Notes: generated by a model not told the origin, from the sequence alone. A DNA stretch of 64,000 bases from Erwinia sorbitola (GCF_009738185.1 NZ_CP046509.1:2049501-2113500), one strand, 5' to 3'. Shown: positions 43,407-52,829, counted from the first letter of the stretch. Made by a program: numbers and translations.

Positions 43407-43847
43407 TCAGGATTCAACAAAAGTGGTTTTAACCCGCTGAGAACGCTTGAAATAGGGCACCAGTATACTGGTCATCAGCAGGGCAAACAGCAACGTGCGT
43501 ATTGCCAGGCTATCGGACACCGGGGAGAAGACAAAGGTCTTGATTGCTAATACCAGATTCAGCAACAGCCAGATAATGTAGTGACGCGGCAGGCGCTGAG
43601 ATCGTTTACAAAAGATCCACAAAATCCAGCCACTGTAGCCCAGCACCAGCGCTGAGGTCAGCAGCGAAGCCCCCCACTGTAGCAGCAATCCCTGCGGCAG
43701 AGAGGGTGAATTGTCGCTCAGAGCATGGCTGAACAGCGCGGTAACATACATCGTCATCGTAAGGGTTGAGGCCAGCAGCGTAACTATCAGCCAGGCCAGC
43801 GGTACCATCAGCCAGCCGCCGAGGCGCGGTTTCGAATCAACAGCCAC
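43407..43847 (-). CDS. ydgK: YdgK, DUF2569 membrane protein
   Basis: A 146-residue inner-membrane protein of unknown function with four predicted helices. It begins VAVDSKPRLGGWLMVPLAW, the DUF2569 start, from a GTG at 43847 with AAGGA upstream. It sits between rsxA and cnu, as in E. coli. Identity is lower than for its neighbours, but length, topology and position agree. Confidence 0.85.
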   Translation of the reverse strand: MAVDSKPRLGGWLMVPLAWLIVTLLASTLTMTMYVTALFSHALSDNSPSLPQGLLLQWGASLLTSALVLGYSGWILWIFCKRSQRLPRHYIIWLLLNLVLAIKTFVFSPVSDSLAIRTLLFALLMTSILVPYFKRSQRVKTTFVES

Positions 43848-43966
43848 ACAGAGTCCTTATCAGCCAGAAACGGCAAAAAGCGTATTGTACAGTACGATAC
43901 GCACGATCTGGCGAATTATACGGAATATCGCGCTTAAGGTCATCAACGCGATTTTCATCTGACAGG

Positions 43967-44182
43967 CTACACCACGTAGCGCCAGACCGTTTTCGGAACG
44001 CAACCAAGATCAAACAGACGCCCGCCGGAAACCAGTTCGGCTCGACGATGATCGGCAGCTCGGTACATTTGAATTAAGTCAGCATCGTCTGTTAACGAGT
44101 AATTAAGATGATCAAATAGTTTTTCCAGACTTTCCAGCGAATTCACTTTACGAAATTTAAACAAATAGTCTTGAGCAGTCAT
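43967..44182 (-). CDS. cnu: OriC-binding nucleoid protein Cnu (Hha family)
   Basis: A 71-residue Hha/YmoA-type protein that binds H-NS/StpA and shapes silencing of horizontally acquired DNA. The ATG at 44182 gives MTAQDYLFKFRKVNSLESLE, matching E. coli Cnu (YdgT) in length and sequence. The motifs YRAADHRRAELVSGGRLFDLG and PKTVWRYV are nearly unchanged. It marks the left edge of the sugar-utilisation island. E. coli blr, which follows on the far side, was not found. Confidence 0.96.
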   Translation of the reverse strand: MTAQDYLFKFRKVNSLESLEKLFDHLNYSLTDDADLIQMYRAADHRRAELVSGGRLFDLGCVPKTVWRYVV

Positions 44183-44428
44183 TGTCGTTATCAAGAGATA
44201 TAAACGTGCTGGCAAGTATATAATGCCGTGAAAAAGAGTCCACTGCGTTTCGGCCTGCTGATATCAAAATCAGAAAATTCAGCAAAACTGCGCGGTAAAT
44301 TAAAAACATGAACAGCTGATTTACCTTCACGATGTAAAGCTTTTTTTATTTAATTTAGTTAAACAATTAACATGGTTTTTAAGTTAAAGGGCAGAGGCAG
44401 GCCAGTGTGCCTCTTCCGTAGAGAAAAC

Positions 44429-44444
44429 TGTGCAATAGCTCACA
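44429..44444. promoter_or_regulatory. CRP-type site upstream of ytfQ
   Basis: TGTGCAATAGCTCACA matches TGTGAN6TCACA in 9 of 10 conserved bases. It lies about 300 bp upstream of ytfQ and 250 bp from cnu, so the target promoter is not certain. Confidence 0.65.
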
Positions 44445-44505
44445 AATTCGTAGTTTCATCAACGCACTATCTGTGCCACCCACGGTGACAGAACTGTACC
44501 CGGTG

Positions 44506-44521
44506 CTGTAATCGCTTCCAA
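44506..44521. promoter_or_regulatory. GalR/GalS-type operator upstream of ytfQ
   Basis: CTGTAATCGCTTCCAA agrees with the GalR consensus GTGKAANCGNTTNCAC at all but the two end bases. E. coli ytfQ is reported in the GalR regulon, so this fits a conserved regulator. A weaker second CG-centred site lies 25 bp downstream, at GCGCAAACGCTTCTG. Confidence 0.65.
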
Positions 44522-44744
44522 ATGCTTCTGGCGCAAACGCTTCTGTTTATTACACTTATTTAACCTATTTTTTTCGCCCGATACCCGTTTCTTCCATATG
44601 CCTGCGGAAGCAATTCGCCATCATCAATGGTGTAACTCATTTGTTTTGTTGAATTTTGTGAGCATTGTCGTAAATGTTTTTTGGTGAATAGGCCAGGCTT
44701 GAGTGGCTCTTAACCCTATACGATGAAATCCCTTCAGAGGAATA

Positions 44745-45707
44745 ATGACCATGTGGAAGCGTTTACTCTTATCCACCCTTATCAGTGCCAGCCTGGCTGC
44801 ACCTGCGCTGGCTGAATCTATGACCGTTGGATTCTCACAGGTTGGTTCTGAATCCGGCTGGCGCGCAGCAGAAACCAGCGTGGCAAAAAGTGAGGCTCAG
44901 AAGCGCGGCATTACGCTTAAGATCGCTGATGGCCAGCAAAAACAAGAGAATCAGATCAAGGCGGTACGCTCGTTTATCGCTCAGGGCGTTGACGCAATCT
45001 TTATTGCACCTGTGGTTCAGACCGGCTGGGAACCCGTGCTCTCAGAAGCCAAAGACGCCAAAATTCCGGTGTTCCTGCTCGACCGTGCCATTGTGGTAAA
45101 AGATAAGTCCCTGTATCAGGCGGTGGTCACGGCGGATAACGTCTATGAAGGGAAGCTGATCGGTGACTGGCTGGTGAAACACCAGGCGGGCAAGCCGTGT
45201 AACGTGGTAGAGCTGCAAGGTACCGTAGGTGCCAGCGTGGCCATCGACCGTAAAAAAGGCTTTGCTGAAGCCATCGCCAACACCCCAAATATAAAAGTTA
45301 TCCGTTCACAGTCCGGCGACTTTACCCGCAGCAAAGGTAAAGAAGTGATGGAAAGTTTTATTAAGGCAGAAAATAACGGCAAGAATATCTGCATGGTTTA
45401 TGCCCATAACGATGATATGGCAATCGGTGCCATTCAGGCGATTAAAGAAGCGGGGCTTAAACCGGGTAAAGATATTTTAACCGGATCAATTGATGGTGTT
45501 CCGGATATTTATAAAGCGATGCTGGCCGGTGAAGCGAATGCCAACGTAGAGCTGACGCCAAATATGGCTGGCCCGGCATTTGATGCGCTGGAAAAACTGA
45601 AAAAAGACGGCACCATGCCGCCAAAAATCATTAAAACTGAAACCAAACTGTTCCTGCCAGCCGATGCGCAGGCGCAGTTAGATACCAAAAAAGGGATGGG
45701 TTACTGA
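44745..45707 (+). CDS. ytfQ: Galactofuranose-binding periplasmic protein YtfQ
   Basis: Substrate-binding protein of an ABC importer, 320 residues. The signal peptide MTMWKRLLLSTLISASLAAP is followed by ALA-ES cleavage. The mature type-I fold has GFSQVGSESGWRAAETSVAK, KIADGQQKQENQIKAVRSFI, APVVQTGWEPVLSEAKDAKI and DGVPDIYKAM; almost every pocket residue of E. coli YtfQ (galactofuranose) is kept. The ATG at 44745 has GAGGAATA upstream; ATG 44751 is the alternative. It is first in ytfQRT-yjfF. L-arabinofuranose as a substrate is an inference from the neighbouring ara genes. Confidence 0.94.
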   Translation: MTMWKRLLLSTLISASLAAPALAESMTVGFSQVGSESGWRAAETSVAKSEAQKRGITLKIADGQQKQENQIKAVRSFIAQGVDAIFIAPVVQTGWEPVLSEAKDAKIPVFLLDRAIVVKDKSLYQAVVTADNVYEGKLIGDWLVKHQAGKPCNVVELQGTVGASVAIDRKKGFAEAIANTPNIKVIRSQSGDFTRSKGKEVMESFIKAENNGKNICMVYAHNDDMAIGAIQAIKEAGLKPGKDILTGSIDGVPDIYKAMLAGEANANVELTPNMAGPAFDALEKLKKDGTMPPKIIKTETKLFLPADAQAQLDTKKGMGY

Positions 45708-45758
45708 TCCCCGCGCCGCCCCTCTCGGGGCGGTTTAATCATGGCCTGAGGCACACCT

Positions 45759-47282
45759 ATGACCATCGACACCCCAACGCCGGCGTTGCTGAATATCAGC
45801 AACGTCAGCAAATCCTTTCCCGGCGTCCGGGCGCTGGATAATGTCTCGTTTGACCTTCGCCCCGGCGAAATCATGGCGCTGCTGGGGGAAAACGGTGCGG
45901 GAAAATCCACGCTGATTAAGGTGCTGACCGGCGTTTATCAGCGTGATGCCGGAACGATCATGCTTGACGGGCAGGCAATTCACCCGCGCAACACCGCCGA
46001 AGCACAGCAGCTTGGGATTGGCACCGTTTATCAGGAAGTGAATCTGCTACCCAATATGTCGGTAGCCGATAATCTGTTTATTGGGCGCGAGCCGAAGCGT
46101 TTTGGTCTTATCGACCGCAAAACCCTGAATCAGCGAGCAGTTAAACTGATGGCGGATTATGGCTTTGAGCTGGATGTTACCCGTCCCCTTGGGCAGTATT
46201 CGGTGGCGATGCAGCAGATTATTGCCATCTGCCGCGCAGTAGATCTCTCGGCAAAGGTGCTGATACTGGATGAACCGACGGCCAGTCTGGATGCCAGTGA
46301 AGTCACCATGCTGTTCACGCTGATGACCCAGCTGAAAGAGAAGGGCATGAGCCTGATCTTTGTCACCCATTTCCTCGACCAGGTCTACCGCATCACCGAT
46401 CGTATTACAGTGCTGCGTAACGGCCAGTTTATCGCTACGCGCGACACCGCAACGCTACCGCAAATTGAGCTGATTAAGCTGATGCTTGGTCGCGATTTAC
46501 TGGAAACAGCGCTACAGCGTGCCGGAAGCACGTTAAAAAGTAATCAGCCGGTGGTGGAATTTAAAGACTATGGCAAAAAAGGGACGATTGAGCCCTTCAG
46601 CCTGAGCATACGCCCCGGTGAGGCAGTCGGACTGGCCGGACTGCTGGGATCCGGGCGAACCGAAACCGCGGAACTGCTGTTCGGTATTAAACGTGCCGAC
46701 AGCGGCAGCGCCTTCATCAAGGGAAAACCACAGACCATTCGCTCACCCGCGCAGGCATCCCGCCTGGGCATGGGCTTTTGCCCGGAAGATCGCAAAACTG
46801 ACGGGATTATCGGTGCGGCTTCGGTACGGGAAAATATCATCCTCGCATTACAGGCCCAGCGCGGCTGGCTAAGGCCGATCCCAAAACGTGAGCAGCAGCA
46901 GGTTGCCGATCGCTTTATCAAAAGTCTGGGGATTCGTACGCCGAATGCTGAACAGCCGGTGGAGCTGCTTTCTGGCGGCAACCAGCAAAAGGTATTGCTG
47001 TCGCGCTGGCTGGTGACAAAACCGCAGTTCCTGATCCTCGATGAACCAACGCGCGGTATCGACGTTGGCGCACATGCGGAGATTATCCGTCTGATAGAAA
47101 CCCTGTGCGCCGATGGTCTGGCGCTGCTGGTGATCTCGTCAGAGCTGGAGGAGCTGGTGGGCTACGCCGATCGGGTGGTGATCCTGCGCGATCGCCAGCA
47201 GGTGGCCGAGATACCACTGGAGCAGCTGTCCGTTGCGGCCATCGTCAACGCGATCGCCGCAGGAGGGGAGCAACATGCCTGA
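45759..47282 (+). CDS. ytfR: Sugar ABC transporter ATPase YtfR
   Basis: Double-domain ABC ATPase of the ribose/galactose (CUT2) class, 507 residues. The first domain has Walker A GENGAGKST, the signature-region QYSVAMQQIIAICRAVD and Walker B KVLILDEPTASLD. The second has LLGSGRTETAE in place of a canonical P-loop, then LSGGNQQKVLLSRWL and LILDEPTRGIDVG. It powers the YtfT/YjfF permease pair. It lies 51 bp after ytfQ and overlaps ytfT by 8 bp. Confidence 0.95.
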   Translation: MTIDTPTPALLNISNVSKSFPGVRALDNVSFDLRPGEIMALLGENGAGKSTLIKVLTGVYQRDAGTIMLDGQAIHPRNTAEAQQLGIGTVYQEVNLLPNMSVADNLFIGREPKRFGLIDRKTLNQRAVKLMADYGFELDVTRPLGQYSVAMQQIIAICRAVDLSAKVLILDEPTASLDASEVTMLFTLMTQLKEKGMSLIFVTHFLDQVYRITDRITVLRNGQFIATRDTATLPQIELIKLMLGRDLLETALQRAGSTLKSNQPVVEFKDYGKKGTIEPFSLSIRPGEAVGLAGLLGSGRTETAELLFGIKRADSGSAFIKGKPQTIRSPAQASRLGMGFCPEDRKTDGIIGAASVRENIILALQAQRGWLRPIPKREQQQVADRFIKSLGIRTPNAEQPVELLSGGNQQKVLLSRWLVTKPQFLILDEPTRGIDVGAHAEIIRLIETLCADGLALLVISSELEELVGYADRVVILRDRQQVAEIPLEQLSVAAIVNAIAAGGEQHA

Positions 47283-48294
47283 ATCGCATTTGATGGCGGG
47301 GAAACCACCGATGTTAAAACGCAAACTGCCGCCGGGATTACCCCAGATTGGCGCGCTGCTGCTGGTGCTGCTTATCGACAGCCTGGTAGCGAATAATTTT
47401 TTTGCCGTTCATCTCCAGGACGGGCGGCTGTTCGGCAGCCCGATTGATATTCTCAACCGTGCGGCCCCGGTGGCGATTCTCGCCATTGGTATGACGCTGG
47501 TTATTGCTACCGGGGGAATCGATCTGTCCGTTGGCGCGGTGATGGCGATTGCCGGAGCTACCGCCGCCACGTTAACCGTAGCCGGGCACAGCCTGCCGGT
47601 GATTATTATGGTGACGCTGGGCAGCGGCATCCTGTGTGGGTTATGGAATGGCGTGCTGGTGGCATTGCTTAAGATCCAGCCGTTTGTCGCCACCCTGATT
47701 TTAATGGTGGCGGGGCGCGGTATCGCGCAGCTGATAACCCAGGGGCAGATTGTTACCTTCGACAGCGACGCGCTGGCACGGCTGGGCAGCGGAACGTTGC
47801 TGCTGCTGCCGGTGCCGGTATGGATAACCCTGGCGCTGGCGCTGCTGGTCTGGCTGCTGACGCGCAAAACCGCGCTGGGTATGTTTATCGAAGCCGTGGG
47901 TATTAACCTGCGTGCGGCGCGTAACGCCGGGGTCAACGGCTGGCTGGTGGTGATGAGTACCTACATCCTCAGCGGTTTGTGCGCGGCGGTAGCCGGGCTG
48001 ATTGTAGCCGCTGATATTCGCGGTGCAGATGCTAACAACGCCGGACTGTGGCTGGAGCTGGATGCGATCCTGGCGGTGGTAATCGGCGGCGCATCGCTGA
48101 TGGGCGGGCGATTTAATCTGCTGCTGTCGCTGATTGGCGCGCTGATCATTCAGGCGATGAATACCGGCATTCTGCTTTCCGGATTCCCACCTGAGCTGAA
48201 TCAGGTGGTGAAAGCGGTGGTAGTGATGCTGGTACTGCTGCTGCAATCTCCGCGCTTTATCCAACTGTTTAAAAGAGGGCACCGCCGTGATTAA
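47275..48294 (+). CDS. ytfT: Sugar ABC permease YtfT
   Basis: Inner-membrane CUT2 permease of 339 residues with about ten helices. Motifs: LNRAAPVAILAIGMTLVIAT, GGIDLSVGAVMAIAGA and ADIRGADANNAGLWLELDAI. The ATG at 47275 (MPESHLM) has AGGAGGGGAG upstream; the frame extends 14 codons further into ytfR, without likeness. It is translationally coupled to both ytfR and yjfF through 8-bp overlaps, and forms a heterodimer with YjfF. Confidence 0.94.
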   Translation: MPESHLMAGKPPMLKRKLPPGLPQIGALLLVLLIDSLVANNFFAVHLQDGRLFGSPIDILNRAAPVAILAIGMTLVIATGGIDLSVGAVMAIAGATAATLTVAGHSLPVIIMVTLGSGILCGLWNGVLVALLKIQPFVATLILMVAGRGIAQLITQGQIVTFDSDALARLGSGTLLLLPVPVWITLALALLVWLLTRKTALGMFIEAVGINLRAARNAGVNGWLVVMSTYILSGLCAAVAGLIVAADIRGADANNAGLWLELDAILAVVIGGASLMGGRFNLLLSLIGALIIQAMNTGILLSGFPPELNQVVKAVVVMLVLLLQSPRFIQLFKRGHRRD

Positions 48295-49270
48295 ACGTCA
48301 TCTGCCGTTAATGATCACCCTGCTGGTGTTTGTAGCGGGGTATCTGTTCTGTCTCAGTCAGTTCCCGGGGTTTGCCTCCACGCGGGTGATAGCGAATATC
48401 CTCACCGATAATGCCTTCCTCGGCATTATTGCTGTTGGGATGACTTTTGTGATCCTGTCCGGCGGTATTGATCTCTCGGTGGGGGCGGTGATCGCCTTTA
48501 CCGGGGTGTTTCTGGCCCGTGCCATTGGTGATTTTCATCTTGATCCCTGGCTGGCTTTTGCGCTGGTACTGTCGATGGGAACCGCGTTCGGCGCTTTTAT
48601 GGGTTGGTTAATCGATGCACTTAAAATTCCGGCGTTTATTATTACCCTGGCCGGGATGTTCTTTCTGCGCGGCTGTAGTTATCTGGTGGCAGAGAGTTCA
48701 TTGCCTATCGATCATCCTCTGTACGCAACGCTCTCTTCGATGGCGTGGAAGATCCCGGGCGGAGGCCGCCTCAGTCTGCTGGCGGTAATAATGCTGGCGG
48801 TAGTGGCGCTGGGCATTTTGCTGGCACACCGCAGCCGCTTTGGCAATCAGGTGTATGCCATCGGTGGCAACGCCACCTCCGCTCAGTTAATGGGGATCTC
48901 CACCCGCAGCACCACGGTGCGTATTTATATGCTCTCATCCGGTCTGGCAACGCTGGCGGGTATTGTCTTCTCCATCTATACCTCTGCGGGCTACGCGCTG
49001 GCAGGCATGGGCGTGGAGCTGGACGCCATCGCCTCCGTCGTTATTGGCGGTACGCTACTTTCCGGCGGCGTTGGCACGGTGCTGGGTACGCTGTTCGGCG
49101 TGTTGATTCAGGGGCTGATTCAGACATGGATTAACTTCGATGGCACCCTGAGCTCCTGGTGGACGAAGATTGCTATTGGTGTGCTGCTGTTTGCATTTAT
49201 AGCGTTGCAGCGTTTGCTGACGGTAATGTGGGATCGCCAGCAAAATGCGCCGGTTAAGCGGTTGCTTTAA
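48287..49270 (+). CDS. yjfF: Sugar ABC permease YjfF
   Basis: Second permease of the importer, 327 residues with about ten helices. It opens at GTG 48287 as MIKRHLPLMITLL and has FLGIIAVGMTFVILSGGIDL, LAGMFFLRGCSYLVAE and VIGGTLLSGGVGTVLGTLFG, like E. coli YjfF. In E. coli fbp follows; here the transcript ends at a hairpin and araA is convergent. Confidence 0.95.
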   Translation: MIKRHLPLMITLLVFVAGYLFCLSQFPGFASTRVIANILTDNAFLGIIAVGMTFVILSGGIDLSVGAVIAFTGVFLARAIGDFHLDPWLAFALVLSMGTAFGAFMGWLIDALKIPAFIITLAGMFFLRGCSYLVAESSLPIDHPLYATLSSMAWKIPGGGRLSLLAVIMLAVVALGILLAHRSRFGNQVYAIGGNATSAQLMGISTRSTTVRIYMLSSGLATLAGIVFSIYTSAGYALAGMGVELDAIASVVIGGTLLSGGVGTVLGTLFGVLIQGLIQTWINFDGTLSSWWTKIAIGVLLFAFIALQRLLTVMWDRQQNAPVKRLL

Positions 49271-49291
49271 AGAATCTGTTCTTCACAGGGC

Positions 49292-49322
49292 AAGGCATGC
49301 GGTCGGTTTGTACCCATGCCTT
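49292..49322 (+). terminator. Hairpin after yjfF
   Basis: AAGGCATG (49292-49299) and CATGCCTT (49315-49322) are perfect 8-bp arms, with an inner GGT/ACC pairing. No T-run follows, so termination by this hairpin alone is uncertain. Confidence 0.45.
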
Positions 49323-49358
49323 ATCCGCAGCAAAAGAGTTACTCTGATCTCCTTGCAT

Positions 49359-49384
49359 AAAAAAGGCCGGCCTTCTGGCCGACC
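49359..49384 (-). terminator. Terminator after araA
   Basis: On the minus strand GGTCGGCC (49384-49377), loop AGAA and GGCCGGCC (49372-49365) form an 8-bp stem with one G-U pair, followed by T6. It ends the araBA transcript. Confidence 0.88.
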
Positions 49385-49414
49385 CGTCAACATATAACCA
49401 AAGCTCCGGAATAA

Positions 49415-50920
49415 TTAACGCTGATTTAAGCGGTAGTACGCCTCATTCCAGCGCAGCGCATCGCGGAAACCGTGCAGCGTCGTCTCTTCATCAATCACCA
49501 GCACTTCAATACCGGTCAACTCAGCGTATAAACGCATATCTTCTACCGTCAGCGCCTGGCTGAAGACCGTATGGTGCGCACCGCCACCAAGAATCCATGC
49601 TTCTGAGGCTGTCGCCAGCGAAGGCTGTGCACGCCACAGAGCACGCGCTACCGGCAGTTTAGGCAGCGCCTGAGGCTGCTCAATGGCATCCACGACATTG
49701 ACCAGCAGACGGAAGCGATCGCCCATATCAATGACGCTGGCATTGACGGCTCGTCCGGCAGGAGCGGAGAAGATCAGACGGGCCGGATCGGCCTTGCCGC
49801 CAATGCCCAGCGGCTGTACATCCAGCAGTGGTTTGGCTTCGCGCGCAATAGAAGGGCACACTTCCAGCATATGAGAACCCAGCACCAGATCGTTGCCTGG
49901 TGCAAAGTGATAGGTGTAATCCTCCATAAACGAGGTGCCGCCGGCTACATTGCCCGCCATCACTTTGAACACATGCAACAGCGCTGCCGTTTTCCAGTCA
50001 CCTTCACCAGCGAACCCGTAACCCTGCTGCATCAGGCGCTGTACTGCCAGACCCGGCAGCTGCGTCATACCGTGCAGCGTCTGGAAATTGGTGGTGAAAG
50101 CGCGGCAGCCTTCGCCATCGAGGAAGCGTTTGATACCCAGTTCAATGCGTGCGGCGTCCAGTACGTTCTGGCGTTTATCACCATTGACTGCGGCGGCTGC
50201 GCTAAACTCGTAGCTGCTTTCATACTCATCAACCAGCGCGTTTACGTCGCCGTCGCTGACCTGATTAATCACCTCAACAAGATCGCCCACGCCCCAGCCG
50301 TTGACCGCATAGCCAAACTGGATTTGAGCCGCGACTTTGTCACCCTCGGTCACTGCCACTTCACGCATATTATCGCCAAAACGGGCTACTTTAAGCTGCT
50401 GACTGGCCTGAAGGGCTGCCGCGCCGCGCATCCACTGAGCGATGCGCTGCTGTGAACGCTCATCCTGCCAGTGCCCGGTCACTACCTGATGCGGCAGACG
50501 CATACGTGCGCCGATAAAACCAAACTCACGGCCGCCGTGGGCGGTCTGGTTGAGGTTCATAAAGTCCATATCCATGGTATCCCACGGAATTTCCGCGTTG
50601 AACTGGGTATGGAACTGCAACAGAGGTTTATTCAGAATCGACAGGCCGCCAATCCACATCTTCGCCGGGGAAAAGGTATGCAGCCAGGTGACAATCCCCA
50701 GACAGCTCTGATCGTGATTGGCCTCACGGCACAGTGACAGGGCCTCATCTGGCGTTTTCACCAGCGGCTTGAGCTGTAAGGAGAAGGGCAGCTTACCCGC
50801 CCGGTTTAATCCATCCACTACCTGCTGTCCATGCTGCTCCACCTGACGCAGGGTTTCCGCACCGTACAGATGCTGGGTACCAATCACAAACCATACGCTG
50901 TGGGTATTTAACTGTGTCAT
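49415..50920 (-). CDS. araA: L-arabinose isomerase
   Basis: Mn-dependent cytosolic enzyme converting L-arabinose to L-ribulose, 501 residues (E. coli 500). Family blocks: SVWFVIGTQHLYG at the start, WLHTFSPAKMWIGGL, LQFHTQFNAEIPWDTMDMDF and EGDWKTAALLHVFKVM with metal-binding Glu, plus FMEDYTYHF and SHMLEVCPSIA. It follows araB by 11 bp in a two-gene operon; araD, third in E. coli, is missing. Confidence 0.98.
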   Translation of the reverse strand: MTQLNTHSVWFVIGTQHLYGAETLRQVEQHGQQVVDGLNRAGKLPFSLQLKPLVKTPDEALSLCREANHDQSCLGIVTWLHTFSPAKMWIGGLSILNKPLLQFHTQFNAEIPWDTMDMDFMNLNQTAHGGREFGFIGARMRLPHQVVTGHWQDERSQQRIAQWMRGAAALQASQQLKVARFGDNMREVAVTEGDKVAAQIQFGYAVNGWGVGDLVEVINQVSDGDVNALVDEYESSYEFSAAAAVNGDKRQNVLDAARIELGIKRFLDGEGCRAFTTNFQTLHGMTQLPGLAVQRLMQQGYGFAGEGDWKTAALLHVFKVMAGNVAGGTSFMEDYTYHFAPGNDLVLGSHMLEVCPSIAREAKPLLDVQPLGIGGKADPARLIFSAPAGRAVNASVIDMGDRFRLLVNVVDAIEQPQALPKLPVARALWRAQPSLATASEAWILGGGAHHTVFSQALTVEDMRLYAELTGIEVLVIDEETTLHGFRDALRWNEAYYRLNQR

Positions 50921-50931
50921 AAAACGGTTCC

Positions 50932-52617
50932 TTAGCTGACTAATGAAGGTTGTGGAGCAAACTGCGGTTCCGCCAGTTCACACCATTGAAGATAACGCTG
51001 ATAAAGCTGCTGGAAGCGGGCGACGCGGGCAGGATCTGGCTGCAAGGTCTGCGCCAGCGGGCTGGCCATTTGCGCCTGGGCTGACGGAATATCGTCGTAG
51101 ACCCCGGCCGCCACGGCGGCAAAGATTGCCGCACCCAGCGCACAGCACTCATCGGAGGCGACAATATCCAGCGGACGATTCATCACATCGCAGCACACCT
51201 GCATAATCGTCGGCGATTTACGCGCAATCCCACCCAGCGCCAGAATCTGCTGCACCGGAATATCCTGCTGTTCGAAACACTCCATAATCGCGCGTGCGCC
51301 GAAGGCAGTGGCGGCAATAAAACCGCCAAACAGCGTCGGGGCATCGGTGCCGAGATTCAGATCGGTAATCACACCTTTCAGGCGCTGGTTGGCAAATGGT
51401 GTACGCCGGCCGTTGAACCAGTCGAGCACCACTGGCAGATGATCAAGCTGCGGATCGGCAGCCCAGGCAGCGGTCAGCTGTTCCAGCAGGCTGTGCTGTA
51501 TCTGCTCCAGCTGAGGCTCAAGCTGCGGATGCAGCAGGGCAGCCTGCGCCAGCGGCCAGTTCAGCAGACGGCCAAACCAGGCGTACATATCACCAAAGGC
51601 TGACTGTCCGGCCTCCAGGCCAATCATTCCCGGCACCACACTGCCGTCCACCTGTCCGCATATCCCCTTAATCGCCCGGTCGGCCACGCGATCCGCATCG
51701 GCAATCAGAATGTCGCAGGTCGAGGTACCGATGACCTTCACTAAGGTATAGGGCTGCGCACCTGCGCCAACGGCACCCATATGGCAGTCGAAGGCACCGC
51801 CGGAAAGCGTCACTTTGCCGGGCAGACCCAGGCGTTCAGCCCACTCCGCACTGAGCTGACCCACTGGCACATCTGCGGTCCAGGTGTCGGTAAACATCGG
51901 ATGATCAAGATCGGACGTCAGCAGGGGATCAAGCGCATTCAGGAACTGCGCCTCAGGTAAGCCCTGCCACAGAGGATGCCAGAGAGATTTATGACCTGCT
52001 GCACAGCGGCCACGTCTCAGGTCAGCCGGGGCGGTGGTGCCGCTTAACAGCGCAGGCACCCAGTCGCACAGCTCCACCCAGGAGACGGCAGCTTCACGTA
52101 CCGCAGCATCGTTACGGCTGATATGCAGGATCTTGGCCCAGAACCACTCGGAGGAGTAAATACCGCCAATAAAGCGTGAATAGTCCTGAAACTCACCGCT
52201 GTGGCAGAGCCGGGTAATGGCTTCAGCTTCTTCAATGGCGGTGTGATCTTTCCACAGCACAAACATCGCGTTCGGATTGTCGGCAAACTCCGGGCGCAGG
52301 GCCAGCACGCGACCTTCACGGTCGATGGGGGCCGGGGTGGAGCCGGTGGAGTCCACGCCAATACCGACGACGTTAAGCCGCTGCTCTGGCGTCAGCTGAG
52401 TGACAACGTCACGAATAGCCTGTTCCAGAGCATCGATATAGTCTTGTGGATGGTGACGAAACTGGTTGTTTGCCGGGTTACAGAAGCGGCCAGCCTTCCA
52501 GCGCGGATAGGCTACCACCTGCTTGTGAAGCTCGCGCCCGGTGGCGCACTCCACCGCCAGTGCCCGTACCGAGTCACTGCCGAAATCCAGTCCGAGGGTA
52601 ATCGCACCCTTATGCAT
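50932..52617 (-). CDS. araB: L-ribulokinase
   Basis: FGGY-family kinase that phosphorylates L-ribulose to L-ribulose-5-phosphate, 561 residues. The phosphate-1 segment TLGLDFGSDSVRALAVE opens the protein; KVIGTSTCDILIAD, DWFNGRRTPFANQRLKG and the adenosine-site LALGGIARKSPTIMQVCCDV follow. It is read away from araF, and an AraC direct repeat with a CRP half-site lies in the 372-bp gap upstream. The product cannot be processed further by any enzyme encoded in this window. Confidence 0.97.
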   Translation of the reverse strand: MHKGAITLGLDFGSDSVRALAVECATGRELHKQVVAYPRWKAGRFCNPANNQFRHHPQDYIDALEQAIRDVVTQLTPEQRLNVVGIGVDSTGSTPAPIDREGRVLALRPEFADNPNAMFVLWKDHTAIEEAEAITRLCHSGEFQDYSRFIGGIYSSEWFWAKILHISRNDAAVREAAVSWVELCDWVPALLSGTTAPADLRRGRCAAGHKSLWHPLWQGLPEAQFLNALDPLLTSDLDHPMFTDTWTADVPVGQLSAEWAERLGLPGKVTLSGGAFDCHMGAVGAGAQPYTLVKVIGTSTCDILIADADRVADRAIKGICGQVDGSVVPGMIGLEAGQSAFGDMYAWFGRLLNWPLAQAALLHPQLEPQLEQIQHSLLEQLTAAWAADPQLDHLPVVLDWFNGRRTPFANQRLKGVITDLNLGTDAPTLFGGFIAATAFGARAIMECFEQQDIPVQQILALGGIARKSPTIMQVCCDVMNRPLDIVASDECCALGAAIFAAVAAGVYDDIPSAQAQMASPLAQTLQPDPARVARFQQLYQRYLQWCELAEPQFAPQPSLVS

Positions 52618-52764
52618 AGTTGTTCTCCGTTATATTCAGAACAGGCTTTTTTAATGTTCCTCTATCCTGGAAACATGGCGGGGAATCGGTTAGGTGCGGC
52701 TGGCTGCAAATATGCACTTTTCTGTCATGGAGGGCGGTATTGTGATGGGCTTCAAATGTTGCTC

Positions 52765-52802
52765 ATCGGTTAAATTGGCTGAAAAGATGGACAAAACGAC
52801 TG
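52765..52802 (-). promoter_or_regulatory. AraC I1-I2 type double site for araBA
   Basis: Two 17-bp elements in the same orientation, ATCGGTTAAATTGGCTG (52765-52781) and GATGGACAAAACGACTG (52786-52802), are 4 bp apart, so 21 bp period. The second matches the E. coli I1 element TATGGATAAAAATGCTA in 11 of 17 bases and the first in 9. Order, orientation and spacing relative to araB and to the CRP half-site equal the E. coli pBAD layout. The elements read towards araB. Confidence 0.7.
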
Positions 52803-52813
52803 TAATTTCAGGG

Positions 52814-52829
52814 TGTGATAGCGCTCTAC
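52814..52829. promoter_or_regulatory. CRP half-site in the araB/araF control region
   Basis: TGTGATAGCGCTCTAC has a perfect TGTGA left half and a poor right half. It lies 11 bp beyond the AraC I1 element; the E. coli spacing is 13 bp. The 372-bp gap 52618-52989 holds these sites and the two divergent promoters, but no gene. Confidence 0.55.

Larger units (their letters stand above)
44183..44744. other. Divergent cnu/ytfQ regulatory gap, 562 bp
   Basis: No gene is seen here. It is AT-rich in the middle (44330-44390) and holds a strong CRP-type palindrome (44429-44444), a GalR/GalS-type operator (44506-44521) and a second CRP-like half-site TGTGA at 44657-44661. I looked for blr and found no candidate start with a hydrophobic small frame. 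Confidence 0.6.
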
